Notes: generated by a model not told the origin, from the sequence alone. Shown: positions 35,271 to 48,352, counted from the stretch's first letter. The stretch is DNA of 64,000 nucleotides from Diplolepis rosae (GCA_030998225.1 JAPYXD010000755.1:1240001-1304000); one strand, 5' to 3'. Numbers and translations: made by a program.

Positions 35271-38200
35271 ATATGCCGTCCTCCCTTGCGGACCCGGTTG
35301 AGAGAACGGTCAGAGAATACTCTGACCTCGCATTATTATGGCCAAGAAAGGTAAAAAAAAAACATTTAAGGCATTGCAATTTCAATTCAGTGGCGAAATT
35401 TGAATTAGAAGGTGTAGGAATAAATACAATAATTTTATTATTCAGCGATAAAAATTAGAAAAACATCATACACCTGGAGCAAAATTCGTCAAGTGTACCC
35501 GCCTAAAAACTTTTTGTCTCCGATTTCCTTAAAAGTCCGCGAAATTATTGTGAACCTCTTTTAATTCCCCTAAGAGAATGTCTCTAGTACGACGGGTTGT
35601 CAGTATACAGGAGCTCGAATTTCCAACCTTTTACCGCGCACGCTGATACTCAATTAACCATAACTTCTGCAAAAGTTATCCAAATTAATTTTTTTATGAG
35701 GTCTTGGAAAGGTTTTTTCATCAGCTTTACGCTGAAAGCAATGGTTTTAGATAAAAAAAATGATTTGTACTTCATTTTTTAATTTTAAACATATTTTTGA
35801 GTTTTTCTACAAGTGTGTTTGCTGATGCAAATCTACTCTTGAGTTCTTGAGCTGTGATGGCGTGATTTTCTTTGGGACTAAAGAATACTAAAGTTTCAAC
35901 TAAATTTCTCTTTGCCCATTGATACAAGGCATCAGCAGTCAAAATCGGATCTTTAGATGACGCTTCTAGGCTAGCACGCGCTGCGAGTCTTTTGAAATTT
36001 CCCCCAATACTATCACAAGGGCCTTTTCCGTACGCCGTTGCATGGAAATGCTATTCGGCTGGAATACCAAAATCCATTTCATGGTGGAGCAAATTGATCA
36101 AGTTATATTTATTTTTAAAGTGCTGGGTGTCTCCATCTGCAAAATAAATCATTTTTCTGGGTTGAAAATTCTCTTTCAAATAGTGTGTAATAATTTTTTG
36201 AAATTCGTACACAGCAATTGTGTCATGGCTCAAACAGTCTGATAACATAGCAAGACTGCGGTGCTTTAGAATGTTGTCCTCTTTATAATAAATTACCACT
36301 GTAAAAATGGTAGCCTGATCATTGTTCCAATTAAATGACTGAGCTGCATTCTGGACTACAAAGGCATATAGTTTTCAGCGAAATCATATAGGATAAGAAA
36401 TTCTCCTTCTTTCAGTGTGTCCTTAAGGTTTTTGAAGAAATACGACTGTTGTTTGGCTGTAAAAGAGTGAGGTTTAAGCTTAAGAAAGCGTTCGCGAATC
36501 TGTTCAGCAAAATCTTCTGCGTCTGTTATTTCCGTGCGTAACGTACTTCTGTCAGTTTGTTGCCAAGTCTGGAATTCTATTCTGTTAATACACTGGTCTG
36601 CGAGAACTGATGTTATAAACTCCTTAAGTGCGCTTGTACCAGGATACGCTGTGCATTCATTCAAGTAGCATTCTGAAGTCGGAACGCTACACATAATCCT
36701 GTTCATAGCTTCATGATAAGTCTTAATGGGGGAAAAATTTTCGCAGGTTGGTTCTTTCAAATCTACAGCATCTAGCATTAGATTAACGTTTTCATGATGG
36801 ACACAAACACAAACAGTATGCGTACCACTGGCTCCAGCGAGTATGCAATTTCGGGGTCTAAGCTGAGAGAATTTTGATAAGTAAATTTTAACTGTAGGAT
36901 GCTGAGCCTTAAAATTTGCATATAATTCAGAAAGATTGCACAGAATTAACTTTTTTTGAACTTTTTTTTACGGAAACTAAATCTTTCATGCCAGGCATCA
37001 TACGACTATTCTCATCATCAAGGTAAACTTGCTTGACCAAATTTTCAATCTCGGAATCTAAAGTTTTACCTTTTTTTAAATTAGGAGAAGTTAAAATACC
37101 ATTCTCAGCTACTAATTTATTAGCTTTTCTAGTTTGGCGTTCAGAAGCACCAAATTCTTTAGCCAATTTTATGCGGCCCCAAGATTTCGGAGCAAGAGTT
37201 AAAAGTAACACTTTTTCTGAATTACTTGCAGATTTTTGAAATTTTTCGTTTATTTGTTCAAGAACCTCCATTCCGACGTAATGATTTTCATCAGAACAAT
37301 CAGTTTTAGATTTTTCAAACTTGGATGTCGAAGGATCGGCAAAGATATCGTCGTCTTCCATTAAAATATCATTCTCGAGAATAGGAGATTTCGTTGATCA
37401 CTGAAGCATCTTCAATTGATGGATCAGTATGAGAATACAAAGAGGATAGCAATGCAAGTTGAGAAATTTCTTTTCTGCAATTTACACACAGTTTCGCATC
37501 GATGAGTATACTGCGATACTTTTTTTGAAGAGCTGCAGAAATTATTCTTAAACTGCATGGATCACGCTTATGATTTTCCTTCGAAAAAGGACTGTAGCAA
37601 CGACGACCCAAGCTGGTTCTTCTTGGCATGATTGAAAATTAAGCAGAAGAAAAAGCTAAGTTGGGGCACTGAATAACAATGCGAGTCCATCCACGGAAGG
37701 TGGGTAAATGTTCGAAATATAGTATTCAAGTAATACTATGTATATTTTGAATAATGAGAAAAGTAAATGAGAATAAATAATATACGGGAAAATACAAACC
37801 TGCAGTATTATGACGTAGAAATAAGCTGAAGCTAAATCACATAAAAGCAATTTCTGATCGAAATATAAATGGCAATTATAATAACTAATTTAACTTTACT
37901 AATTTTTTCGGCGGGTTTTTCAAATTCTCTCAAACGTCTTAAAAATGAAGTAACAACATAAAAGTGGATTTTACTAGTCCAATAAATAATAAAACTGATT
38001 ATCTGTGAAATAATTTATAACGATAATAATTGTTTGGTTAAAAAATGCAGTTTGTAGTCGATTATTAGTAGTCGACTAGAAACCGTGCATTCTGAATTTG
38101 ATGCATGGGCGCTCGCGAGGCCGAAGCCGCGCGCATGGAGTGTTATATATCTCCACCAATTTCTTTCGCCCTACTATCGACCATGGCTCATTTTAAAGGG

Positions 38201-38950
38201 AAAAAATCAAGCTTTTTTTTAAACATAATTTTGGAAAGAAAATTAACGTTCGCATTTGGAGAAAAACTCAAAAATATGTTTAAAATTTAAAAATGAAGCT
38301 CAAATAATTTTTTGAATCTAAAACCATTGCCTTCAGCGTAAAGCTGATGAACAAACGTTTCTAAGACCTCCATAAAAAAATTAATTTGGATAACTTTTGT
38401 AGAAGTTATGGTTAATTGAGTATCAGCGTGCGCGGTAAAAGGTCGAAAATTCGAGCCCCTGTATACTGACAACCCGTCGTACTAGAGACGTTCTCTTAAG
38501 GGAATTAAAAGAGGTTCACTAGGACAATAATTTCGCGGACTTTCAAGGAAGTTGGAGACAAAAAGTTTTTAGGCCGGTACACTTGACGAATTTTGCCCCA
38601 CCTGTAGTTCACAATTGGTGGAATGTCTCCACCGTCAAGGTTGACTATTGCTTGGAATAAGACACAACTACTTTTATCTCACTTCTGGAAATGGTGAACC
38701 ACTGCACTGCCTTCAATAACAGGTTTTGATGTATTTCTAGTTTTTATCGCTGAATAATAAAATTCTTGTATTTATTCCTACACCTTCTGAATCAAATTTC
38801 GCCACTGAATCATAATTGCAATGCCTTAAATGTTCTTTTTACTATTCTTAGCCATAATAATGCGAGGTCAGAGAATGGTCAGAGAACAGTCAGAGTACGA
38901 TCAGAGTATTCTCAGACCGTCCTCTCAACCGGCTCCGCAAAGGCTGCCCT
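35271..38950. mobile_element. DNA transposon with long inverted ends, ~3.7 kb
   Basis: An inner pair of inverted repeats, about 35470-35815 and 38240-38600, starts with cacctggagcaaaattcgtc on the left and caggtggggcaaaattcgtc on the right (read inward). An outer pair, 35271-35466 and 38730-38945, is also inverted, but on the right it is separated from the inner pair by about 125 bp. The right outer arm has extra cagag/tctga-type tandem units. Either the whole is one element with ~550-bp ends and a later insertion on the right, or one element sits inside another. It contains the minus-strand gene at 35772-37629. Confidence 0.75.
35772..37629 (-). pseudogene. Broken gene of a repeated insect ORF family, probable DDE-type transposase
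   Basis: Starting at 37629, the frame encodes a basic, C-x-x-C-containing N-terminus, then a helical block with G-A-S-E-R-Q-T-R-K-A-N-K-L. In a shifted frame H-T-V-C-V-C-V-H-H follows (about 36825), then W-Q-Q-T-D-R-S-T-L-R-T-E. Acidic motifs follow, spaced like a DDE enzyme: D-F-A-E-N-Y, L-S-D-C-L-S-H-D-T and Y-F-A-D-G-D. Frameshifts lie near 37365, 36950 and 36365, and a TAG at 36051-36053 follows F-G-I-P-A-E; the frame then ends at 35772. I recognise the family as one that recurs as 'uncharacterized' proteins in insects and cnidarians, but cannot name its superfamily. The last codons lie inside the left inverted repeat, so the right repeat carries a duplicate of them. Confidence 0.7.
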
Positions 38951-39708
38951 CCCTGTTATGAAGTTAAAAGCTTATAGCTAAATTCTGAGTGATTTTCGGG
39001 AAAATTGAGTTCAAGGTAATCGTGAAAAGTGACAACTTCTCCTCTGCTTTGAAGCCTTATTGGGACATCTCAATCCTTGTTGCTTCCTACAATCTCTTCG
39101 CCACATAAGAAAAATAACTGCTTTGTACTTGAGAGAGGCATCGCGGAAGTTTTTCCAAACCATACCCTACCCATTTCAATAAGAAAACTCACTTTGAAGC
39201 CTTTCATTAAAATGGGACATCGTGAGGCTCTTATTAATTTTCCATCTCTCACCAAAACACCTAATCTTTAGAGAAGAGAAGTTTTCGTGAAATTGTTCGT
39301 GTTCAGGAATGAGCCGCACAGAAATAAATGATGACAAACGATCAGGACGATTATATTCATATCGCTGATCATAACTGATATTTCTGTGCGGTTTGTTCGT
39401 AATTTTTCTTTCAGGTGTAAGTCTTCCCATTCGAACGCTTACGAAAAAATAATTAGCACTAATATAGAAAAATAACAAAAAATAAGCCCTTTGCCACATT
39501 CTGTTCCAGAAAAACCTCGCGGTGAGATTTGATAAAATTTCATACGCGTCATCTATATTTACCCGAATAGGCTCTAACCAATTCAGAAAAGTATAAATCG
39601 CTAGTCACATGTTTTTCGGTTTATAGCAAGGAAATACGTTGAAAACGCTCCACCTTCATGTACATCAAGGTCGAAATTATGAAATGTTACAATATGATAT
39701 TACTTAAC
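38951..39708. repeat. Gene-free interval with an 88-bp hairpin at 39308-39395
   Basis: ccgcacagaaataaatgatga and its inverted partner gatatttctgtgcgg bracket about 50 bp. No coding sequence was recognised in the rest. Confidence 0.5.
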
Positions 39709-40909
39709 GGGGTAGTCTTATGTGACGACTTTAAAAAATAAATTTTTTTTACATATTTCGAAGGTAAAATATATTTAAAATATAGTGTAAATATTTCAGA
39801 CCGAAATTCAAAGTATTAACGAAGTTACAGCATACAGTCGAAAGCGCACCGCAAACGCGCTTTGTTAGCTGCGCGCCAGCTGTAACGGTCTCACCTCTGT
39901 ATTATTGTCAGAAAATTTATTTTCGAAAAATCACTGAAAATGACGCCTATTAAGAAACCGAAGGTTTATTGTATGCATTAGGCGTAGCAGATTAGTGCAA
40001 GTATAATTTTTTTACGAAAATTCTGTTTTTGTAACTTTAAACGCGTTTTTCTCAAAACATCTTTTTGTTATTTACTAATAAAATTGTTTAAATCTGCTAC
40101 CTACGAGAGCAACATACCTCCAAAACAATAATCTTTTTGTATTTTGTGTTTCAGATAACCCAAACTGCCGAAATCGCCATGACCAGTCATCTGCCTTTTT
40201 TTTAAGATGTTCACTTTGACCGTAAAAAAAAACAGTCACAAAGCATTGTAAAATGAACTGAATACATTTTTTTATTCGATATAAGACGTCAATAATAACA
40301 TATAAAAAATTGGAATGATCTTGTGAGAAAAGATTACTGAAATAAACTTCAAATTTAGGCATTTACATGAGACTACCCATGGGAGTGAAGCCCGCTTTGG
40401 AAGAGGAGAAACACGTCCATGCAAATGTGGGGGAATCACGCAGCCAATTAAAAATCCTCCAGAAAACCATGGAAGTGAAGCCTGCTTTGGAAGGGGAGAA
40501 AAACGTCCATGTAAATGTGGGGGAACCACGCAGCCAATTAAAAATCCCCCAGAAAATAGTTGATCTCGCGGTTCAGATGAGTCATAGCAGCTTGTGAAAT
40601 GACATTTAGTCTAAAGCCAAGGAAATTAATGCTAAATACTCCAATGAGGCACCAGAGGCGATCAAGTTATAAAATTACAAGACCAAATTTACTGCTTAAT
40701 ACATAGTAATACAAAGTTTTGCAATTTCAGCACCTGATCGCTTCAGATGTATAAAAATTTCATTTTAGAATGTGTTCAGGCAAAGTGGTCAGGAGGGCAG
40801 CGGGAGCACTGAAAGGCTCCATGCAAAAGTGGGGGATCGCATGCATTTACCGCCATGTTTGTTTCCAGTAATTTATCATTGGGTTTCACCCCCATGAGAC
40901 TACCCCCTC
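39709..40909. mobile_element. MITE-like element with GGGGTAGTCTCATG-type ends
   Basis: The left end ggggtagtcttatg and the right end catgagactacccc are inverted copies. A further catgagactaccc occurs internally at 40366. The related internal string aactttaaacgcgtttttctc occurs here and in the insertion at 12021-12934. The ggggtagt start also resembles the MITE at 52513-52962. Confidence 0.6.
40381..40560 (+). repeat. Two 90-bp tandem copies
   Basis: ggagtgaagcccgctttgga begins one copy and ggaagtgaagcctgctttgg the next, exactly 90 bp later. Similarity is about 90%. Both contain tccatgcaaatgtggggg-type strings. Confidence 0.85.
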
Positions 40910-40974
40910 AAAATATAATCTTATTTTATATTTCTGTATACATTCTATTCAATAATATTATATTAGATAAAGAA

Positions 40975-41395
40975 TCTACAGTTTATTGGTTTCTAGAGGA
41001 AAAACCCGAACATTAAATAACTGAATGACTAGGATTAAATAGGAAAATGAATATAGAACTTACCTGGAGTATTGAAAGGTTGGCCTTGAATTTGAGGGAA
41101 CCGATCCACCGGGTAGACAGGCACCGGTGCAGATTCTCCAGCGTAGGTGCAATCCCCAAGATAAAAATTCACAGCTGCCAACTCGGATGTCGGACTCTGA
41201 GGGTCTCCAGAAGAATTTAGAACACTCGGTCACTCGGCCAACTTTGCACCAGTAGAATTTTATAAACTTATTGAGATCAAAGTGCGGTTTTCGATGTTAA
41301 AGAGAGTTTTCGATTTTGCGATCAGAGTGTCTTAGATGGTACAAATCAGAGTGAGCTCAAGGATTGAATTCCGCCAATTTATAATCGGTGGGTGT
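40975..41395 (-). repeat. Gypsy-type LTR/leader, copy 2
   Basis: This is the reverse complement of 6905-7345, including the acactctgat tandem units, the ctacccggtggatcggttcc block and the CAG|GTAAGT and ctctag splice-like sites. It has an extra stretch between the tandem units and that block. On the minus strand it lies downstream of the RT fragment at 42355-43543. Confidence 0.7.
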
Positions 41396-41888
41396 TTGGG
41401 TGTTGCCCTTAGCAACCCTTTGGTGAATTGCGCACCCTAATGCATTATCCTGTATAATGCTCCAATTTAACGTATGTGCTAATGGGTATCGATCTGACTG
41501 ATAAAGACTAATGGTTTTTAAAAGATTTGAGTTCTCAGAAAAGTTAATTAAATTTCGATCAATAAGACTAATTGCTAAAGGAAGTGTCAACCAAATTAAT
41601 TTGCTATAATTTTTTCAACTCTTTTTTAGTTGTTAAATATGTCATTACTTAATATAATTTATGTTCAAAATTTAATAGTACTATTCAATACAATGGTTTT
41701 CATTTCTTCAAACTGTTCACACTTTATTTTGTAATAAATAAGTAAATATGTATAATATTACTATTAATTGTCACGGGGACGTGATACCTCACTCCCAAAG
41801 TTCGAATCATGGGGGTGAAATCACCATGTTCGACTTTTATTAGTCATTTTAATTTTTTTGAAAAAAAATTTCGTTCGTTAAAATTCAG

Positions 41889-41928
<40 letters not shown>

Positions 41929-42354
41929 GTATACGTCGCATGGATGTGACACATCCCCCCCCCCAAAATGCGAAACATGAGTTGAAAAACACCATGTTCG
42001 AATACTGTTAAATATTAAGTTTTATCCATTTTTCTTAAAGGTGGTAGTAAAGGAGATGCCACCATAAATGCTTTTAGGACGAGATTCTATCAGTTTACAT
42101 TGAAAATCTACGTTTAGGAACAGTTGCAGTTTGAGATGGTAATTCGTTCTTTTTCTCATTTAAAAGGACTTATTTGTCTAGCATTTTACGACAGGTACAA
42201 GACACGAAAATGCTTACTAAAGTCGATAAATACACTCAACACTCACATTTATTTGAATTTTTCCTAACATTTTGAGATGATGATATTTCATTCATATGTT
42301 ACACTCGCGCATGTTTGATTCTATTGAAAAACTTTTAATTATTATTACATAAAT
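41396..42354. repeat. Diverged tandem pair separated by (TA)n
   Basis: acgtgatacctcac...caccatgttcg (about 41780-41838) is repeated as atgtgacacatccc...caccatgttcg (about 41944-42000), with a (TA)n tract at 41890-41922 between. The remainder is unremarkable. Confidence 0.6.
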
Positions 42355-43543
42355 CTATTTTTTTTTGTTTTTCCCGTAATTTATATATTGAACAATTGAA
42401 AAAGGGGCTCTTCTGTGGTCGCAAAATTTTATATAAAGCGTCGATACCAACCTGCTGAACCTAGAAAACTCCGAAGTTTGCGAATATTTCGAGGTGCTGG
42501 CAAGTGGTACCTGATGGAAAGCCTGGTCCAGGTCAATTGTGTTACTGTAATTAGCTTTCTGGAGTTTATCCAGGATTTTCATCTTTGGTGGAAGAGGATA
42601 AGCGTCCTTTTTAGTGGCTAGGTTCATTTCTCTCAAGTCGATGCAATAATGATAGGTGCCATTTGACATCCTTGCCATAACATTTGGTGAGGACCAAGCG
42701 CTATTGGACGGCTCCACTAATTTCTGTTCAATTAGCTTGTCAATCAGCTTGTTCATCTCGTCCATAACCGCAGAAGACCGAACATGGTACTTTTGCTTGA
42801 TGGGCGGATGGTTCCCCACATCGACGATGTGCTTGGCAAGGTGGGTAGCACCCAGTTCCTGTTTTGAAACCTTTAATTCGCGCTTAAGGAAATCCTTCAC
42901 CAGGGCCATTTGTGTTTCAGTAAGTTTCTTAATCGCGGCGTACCCATCGTCGTCGATCCGCGCCAAATTGGACAATAATTTAATTGTGGCAGTGCATTGG
43001 TACTCAAAATTCCGTACACTTTGTATTGTACGAACTTCTGGACGACGTCTAGAGTGCTAGGTAGCGCAGCCTATCCTAATACTAACTCTGCGCTACCATT
43101 CGCGAATAGAATAACTTTAATTTCAGAGGATTCAATCTCTTGTTTAAATTCTGCGGCTAATTCTATCCCCTCTTTACCCAGAATGGATTTAGTGGAACCC
43201 GAGTCCACTAGCGCGTCGAGTTCTCTGTTGGCGATTTTTAATTTTACAAAAAATCGTGTGCCGGAGGCTTTTTCGAAGCTTTACACTCCGGTGTAGGACA
43301 ATCCGGGGCCTGATATCCCACGTGGGGTGCAGGTTTGCCGTAAGGGAGGCAATTCCTGCATATTATTGCCGATAATGTAGGTGGCGCTTGAGAAATCGCG
43401 TCGACGATCACGGCATTTTGTTTAGATTTGTTTCTTTTGGGGGGGGGGGGGGATCTCTGCGCGTACTTATCCCTAATTTTTATACCCAGTTTAGGATTTC
43501 TTTGCCTAAGTAGGCTATTTGACATAGCCTCACATCTTACCAT
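42355..43543 (-). pseudogene. Gypsy gag zinc finger, protease and 5' half of reverse transcriptase
   Basis: Read on the minus strand. The 43543-43244 frame ends in a C-R-N-C...H...C zinc-knuckle-like segment. A shifted frame encodes the protease motif L-V-D-S-G-S-T-K-S (about 43195), broken by a TAG near 43070. The 42975-42355 frame encodes the RT fingers and palm: H-H/N-P-P-I-K-Q-K-Y, N-S-A-W-S-S-P-N-V, C-I-D-L-R-E-M-N and T-I-D-L-D-Q-A-F-H-Q-V. The sequence departs from RT before the Y-x-D-D box, so the catalytic centre is incomplete, and the LTR-like repeat lies further downstream. A run of 14 G at about 43438-43451 falls in the gag part. Confidence 0.85.
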
Positions 43544-45225
43544 CTGTTTGACCAGGAGAGTCTCTTCCCTAGAGGCAAAAAAAATAAAAGAAAATGCCGT
43601 AGACAGCTCTCAGACTTCCTTTTACAGTTATTGAAGTGGATTCTTGGACTTTTGATGCATAGCCTTATCTTCAAACACATGTACCTTTTTTCCTGATGCG
43701 CAAAACAAAATTTCAATTGAGGTGTTCTCGATTGATTTTTTTACCAATTTTTATACGGTCATAACAATTTTTAGAAAGAATTAAAGTTTCACATTCATTT
43801 TTGAAAATCAAAAATAAATTTGACTTTTTACACATTTTGACACTTTTCTCGCTTTAATAATAATTTAGAAAGAAAGATGAGGTTTTTTCCTACAAGACCC
43901 TTAATTTTCAGGGTGGCATTTCAATTGGTCTATGATTAATGGAACGATAAGTAACCAGGGGCATGTCCGAATTGATGAAGTGTATTACAAAGTAAATAAT
44001 TCCACCTTAGGATGAAAAGAGTCAGTTATTACGTCCGCAAACGTCGGCCTTTTTTATCCTATGGTGAAAGTATTTGCTTCGTGAAGTACTTTGCCGGTTC
44101 GGACACGTCCCAGATACCACGATAGGGTGGGAGGCGTGCGTTCTCCGCTAGTGCGCTCACGCCGGGGAATTTTGTGGAACGCTCTAATTATATTATACTA
44201 TCCTACTTCTGCCTCTATATGGCTGCCTTTCCCACAAGAAAAGATAACACTGTCCGACATTTTCGAACTTTTTTTTTTGGCACTTGTCCAATGATAACTG
44301 ATTTCGATAGGTTTTTTACCGTAGAACCCGAAAACGGAAGTAGAGAATTGGCATTGGTTTTCGAGAGAAACGGGGTCAAAAGTCCCAAAAAACGTGTTTT
44401 TGGCCAATATTGAGGACGTGTAAAAATGTAACGCGAGCCAATAGAACCTTCTGAGATGGATGAAATGAATGTTTGTTTCTTGCCCTTTCGGAGTAATAAA
44501 CATAAAACCAGGTGCCATGAACTTGAAATGGTTGGGAACAGACTTTGTACGTGTACGCGCACCCATTCATCCGCACGCTTCCACCTTGGCGCTCGCTGAT
44601 CTCAGAGAAAGAACGTGATTCCAACTCTTCAGAGAGCTCCATCGCCTATATGATTCGACATGCGTTCAAGTTGTTACGCAACAAACATGATCTTACGTTT
44701 TTTTGTGCTCTCATCTTCCCCACATGCCTTTTATTTTATAAGTATCCGTCTCTTTCATGAATTGTTTTGACTTACAGTTTTTTTGCATGAACACTCCTGA
44801 ACCATCATTCTGGTCCTGTTTTATTCATTCTCTCGAACATTTGTAACCGATTTTTATTTCATTTAAAGTTCAGTAGCTCCATGCGTTCGCATATTTCTGA
44901 TCCACATACATGTGTATTAGCACTACTAGATTTTCTCTGCAGAGTGTAGTCACCGATGCTTACTTGCTCCTAGAAAGCGTTCACATAATCTAGGCTTGCT
45001 AACTCTAATACTGTTTGACTTCTTCGCTCAAGTCCTATTGGCTGATACTCATTTGTTCCCACTCTCAATGGTTTTGACGTTTAATTCTCAGGTTTATCTG
45101 TTTTATAGAAGCGTTTACGCATTTATTATCAAGTCGTTTGATTTACTCTTTCGAGTTATAATGTGATAGATTTAGTAAATTAAGTTGTCAAGAACATTCA
45201 TCCATTTGGTTTAAATTCTATTCAT
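43544..45225. other. No gene recognised
   Basis: Several overlapping ORFs of about 110-120 codons occur at 44198-44566 on the minus strand, but they lie in competing frames and none matches a family I know. A non-LTR or untranslated element fragment is possible. Confidence 0.35.
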
Positions 45226-46270
45226 TTGATTTGTGTTTTGTATGCAATCAAAATATCCCGGAAATGCGTGAACCGTCCAAACTCTTTCTGCTATGTGTGC
45301 GGTTCGTTTATGCTGAAAAGACCTGAAAGGATAATAGAAATACTGTTGCTCATATTACACAAAAAGTACAAGAAGAGAAAAGTTGACTATCCTGATCTGA
45401 CTCCGAACAACGTCCCTTGCCTCATAGTGACATTCTTCCTGTACCTATTCCACCAGAACAACAGAAAGAGTCTATATACGAAGATTTTTAAATGATTGTA
45501 GAAGATCAATATGGACCAATGTCAGATGAAGAAGATGATAAAATTGAAACTGAAGCTGAAGTATCTGCACTTTTAGATTCAATGGAGCCAACGTTTGATG
45601 GAAGCTCTGCGAATAGAACACAAGTTAGAGAATTGGAGGCTATTCATAGATTCTTTCAAATCTGGATTGAAAACTGTACCCCTACATAATGGTAATGAAT
45701 ATCCTTCAGTTCCAGTAGCATATTCGGGAGTCATCAAAGAAAACCTATGAGAATATGAAAATTGCTTTGTAGGAAATAAAGTATTCGAAATACTATTGGT
45801 ATATATGTTCAGACCTCAAATATTTTGCTCATTTTAGTGGGTTACAACTTGGTTTTACGAAACATAGTTACTTCATATGCGAATGGGATAGCCGTGCTAG
45901 AAATCTTCATTATGTGAAGAAAGACTGGCCTGTCCGCAATGCTTCTTCTATAGGTCAGAAGAATGTTATCCAAAAACCTAGTATAGATACTGAAAGAATC
46001 ATTTTACCGCCACTCCACATCAAATTAGGCTTAGCAAAAAACTTAATGAAAGTCATGAAGAAAGAAAAGCCCGGATTTTTTTATCTGAAAAAGATACTTC
46101 CAAGGCTGAGTGATGCGAAGCTGAACGAAGGTGTACTCAATGGACCACAAATAAGAGCTTTTCTTAAAGATTGCAACTTCAGAAGTACATTGAATCAAAT
46201 AGAAAAGAGAGCTTGGAATGCTTTCGAAGAAGTTTCTACAGGCTTTTTAGGTAATGCAAAGGATCAATGA
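45226..46270 (+). pseudogene. Degenerate copy of a repeated insect ORF family (transposon-associated)
   Basis: The pieces appear in the family's order. N-R-P-N-S-F-C-Y-V-C-G-S-F lies near 45260, then a deletion and a frame change to P-H-S-D-I-L-P-V-P-I-P-P near 45430. An acidic D-E-E-D-D block lies near 45525-45545. In one frame from about 45790 come L-Q-L-G-F-T-K-H, C-E-W-D-S-R-A, H-Y-V-K-K-D-W-P, L-P-P-L-H-I-K-L-G-L, L-S-D-A-K-L-N-E-G and N-G-P-Q-I-R. Stops and frameshifts interrupt it. This family recurs as long 'uncharacterized' proteins in ants, aphids and hydra; its biochemical role is not established to my knowledge. The C-terminal third is missing after 46270. Confidence 0.7.
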
Positions 46271-48352
46271 ATTGCTGATTGCTTATAAACATTGGGAAGT
46301 AAGCAGGTTTATAAGTTTATAAGTGGATGTATTATATTCTTTATTTTCTTATTCTTATTCTCCTTCATTTATTACTCTTATAACACTGTTCAACAAAATA
46401 TGACTTATGTGTTTATGAAAATGAGACACATCATTTCCAGAGTAGTTTTCTGTGCTGAATCCAAATCTGCTTTCTGTCAAGTTTTTGAGATTTTTCGAGT
46501 TAAAATTTTTCATTGAGTAATAGCAATTGTACTAAGGTATAATTAGACTCACTTATCCTCTTGATTCATACCTACATTGGCAATTAATAATCTTATTTCT
46601 ATGATTTTTGCATAATAGTATAATTGAATCTTAATAATGCTTTTAGGGGTTTACAGATCTGTAATATAATTTAATTACCTAAATATGATTGATATATTTT
46701 CATCGATCACTATTGATTGATTAATTGTTACTGATCATTATTAGCTATCATTAATTATTATTATTAACCGTATAACCATCTTCCGAGTAATGGTCACCAA
46801 TACGTTCGCTATTTCTTTCCCTCGTATTCTCTAGAGTCGGTGGTAATACTGGGTTAAAAACTTTCCCCTTGTTGCGTTAACTCTACCCTCCGCGTGGCGA
46901 AGAAGTGTGGTTTCTCACCATACGACCTTTTCTGCCGTGGACAGAACCTCACCTGCCAAGCCAGTGAGTTCATTTTTTGGTGGCTTTGCGAATTTACCAC
47001 GTCACAGGCTTCATACTCACATCCTAACGCCCTCCTGCTGAGCAGTGGACCTTTACTGGCTTCTTTACCTCAAAGGATCAGATACTAGATCATACTACAC
47101 ATTTTCTATCTAGGCAATTGTCACCATTTCGAGCATCCCCTGAGGAAGGAGGATTTTGAATTTCAATAACAGGATCAGAGTATCCCTACAGAATTTACAC
47201 GTTTTACTCGGATACTGAAGTGAGGCTTATCAGTCATGCTCCAATACCTTCATCAGTCTTTTATCATCGACATGTTTGGGCAGACAGTATATAATAACAT
47301 AGACCTATCTTTTTTTACAGAGGATTGGAAAACGCTATTCGCCGGTAGCGCGTAGACATAGTTTTCTGCTGTCTTTGTTCTCCAATCCCCATCAGAGAAA
47401 TATTACGAGACTAAACCATGCTCAATAAAGATTTGAAATTCATAGATTTCTCAATATGGATCATTTTTTATGTTTATTAATTTAATCTGAGAGAGCAATT
47501 TGACCTGTATGTCTCAAATGCTACTCCCTGAGAAAAGGAACTCGTTGTCCTGGCTACTCGGCTGAAAACCAGTTTGTACGGGATGAATTGGGTTGCCTTA
47601 TTCACCGACGTATTATAAAAGAACATGGCGAACGAAAGCAACCTGTCTCAATTGTCATAGTTTTTCGCATAATTTTTTATATAATTGGACAACACGACCT
47701 GACTCCTTGCTAGTGATCCGTTTGTTCATGGTCTATAACAGGAAGTTGGTACTTGTTATTTCTGGGTGGTGGTGGAATTTTGTTAACCATTTGATGTCGG
47801 ACAAAGAATTTCCCCTGGTCATCGAGATTCCCAAAGTCGTCAGGAAGTATTTTCCCAAGCCTTCTCGAGCCAGCTTTTCGGTTAATTTATTTCCATAAAC
47901 GCCTTCGTGATTTGGGACGCGATTTCAGATAACAGCCATTGATCTGAAGGTGGACATCATCTCCTCCTGTTCAGTACCATTTTTGACAGGTTTGTTCCTC
48001 CTGGTTTTCCAGTCATTTTTTTCCCATCTAGTGATTCAATGGGTAGCGTTGTCGAGTGAGAATTTATTGAAGCTGTCTGTAGCCATACGGCTAGCTTCTA
48101 TGCTTGGTAGAACAATCAGGCGATTATTTTCAGCTAAAGACCCCACATTGAACCGCAAAGACTCCTCTGCACATCCACATAGTTGTGCAGAATTTCCGAG
48201 TTTGGCTCTCTGGATCCCACTCACCTCACTCATAAGCCTCATCGAATATAACGTTATATTTAACATTCATTAAATAGGACTTGTATCGACCCTCAAATAA
48301 AAATTTCATACGGTGTTGTTGTTAATAGTTGGCTTTAGGATCCAGAAATGAT
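46271..48352. repeat. Mostly unrecognised; LTR-like fragment at 46900-47000
   Basis: gaagaagtgtggtttctcac...cacctgcca...gtgagttcat...tttaccacgtcaca resembles the end of the LTR-like insertion at 62097-62218 in the same orientation. No coding sequence was identified in the rest of the interval. Confidence 0.45.

Noticed and set aside
44198..44642. Overlapping minus-strand ORFs of 88-122 codons
   Set aside because: Three frames compete, and no domain, signal peptide or repeat-family motif was found.
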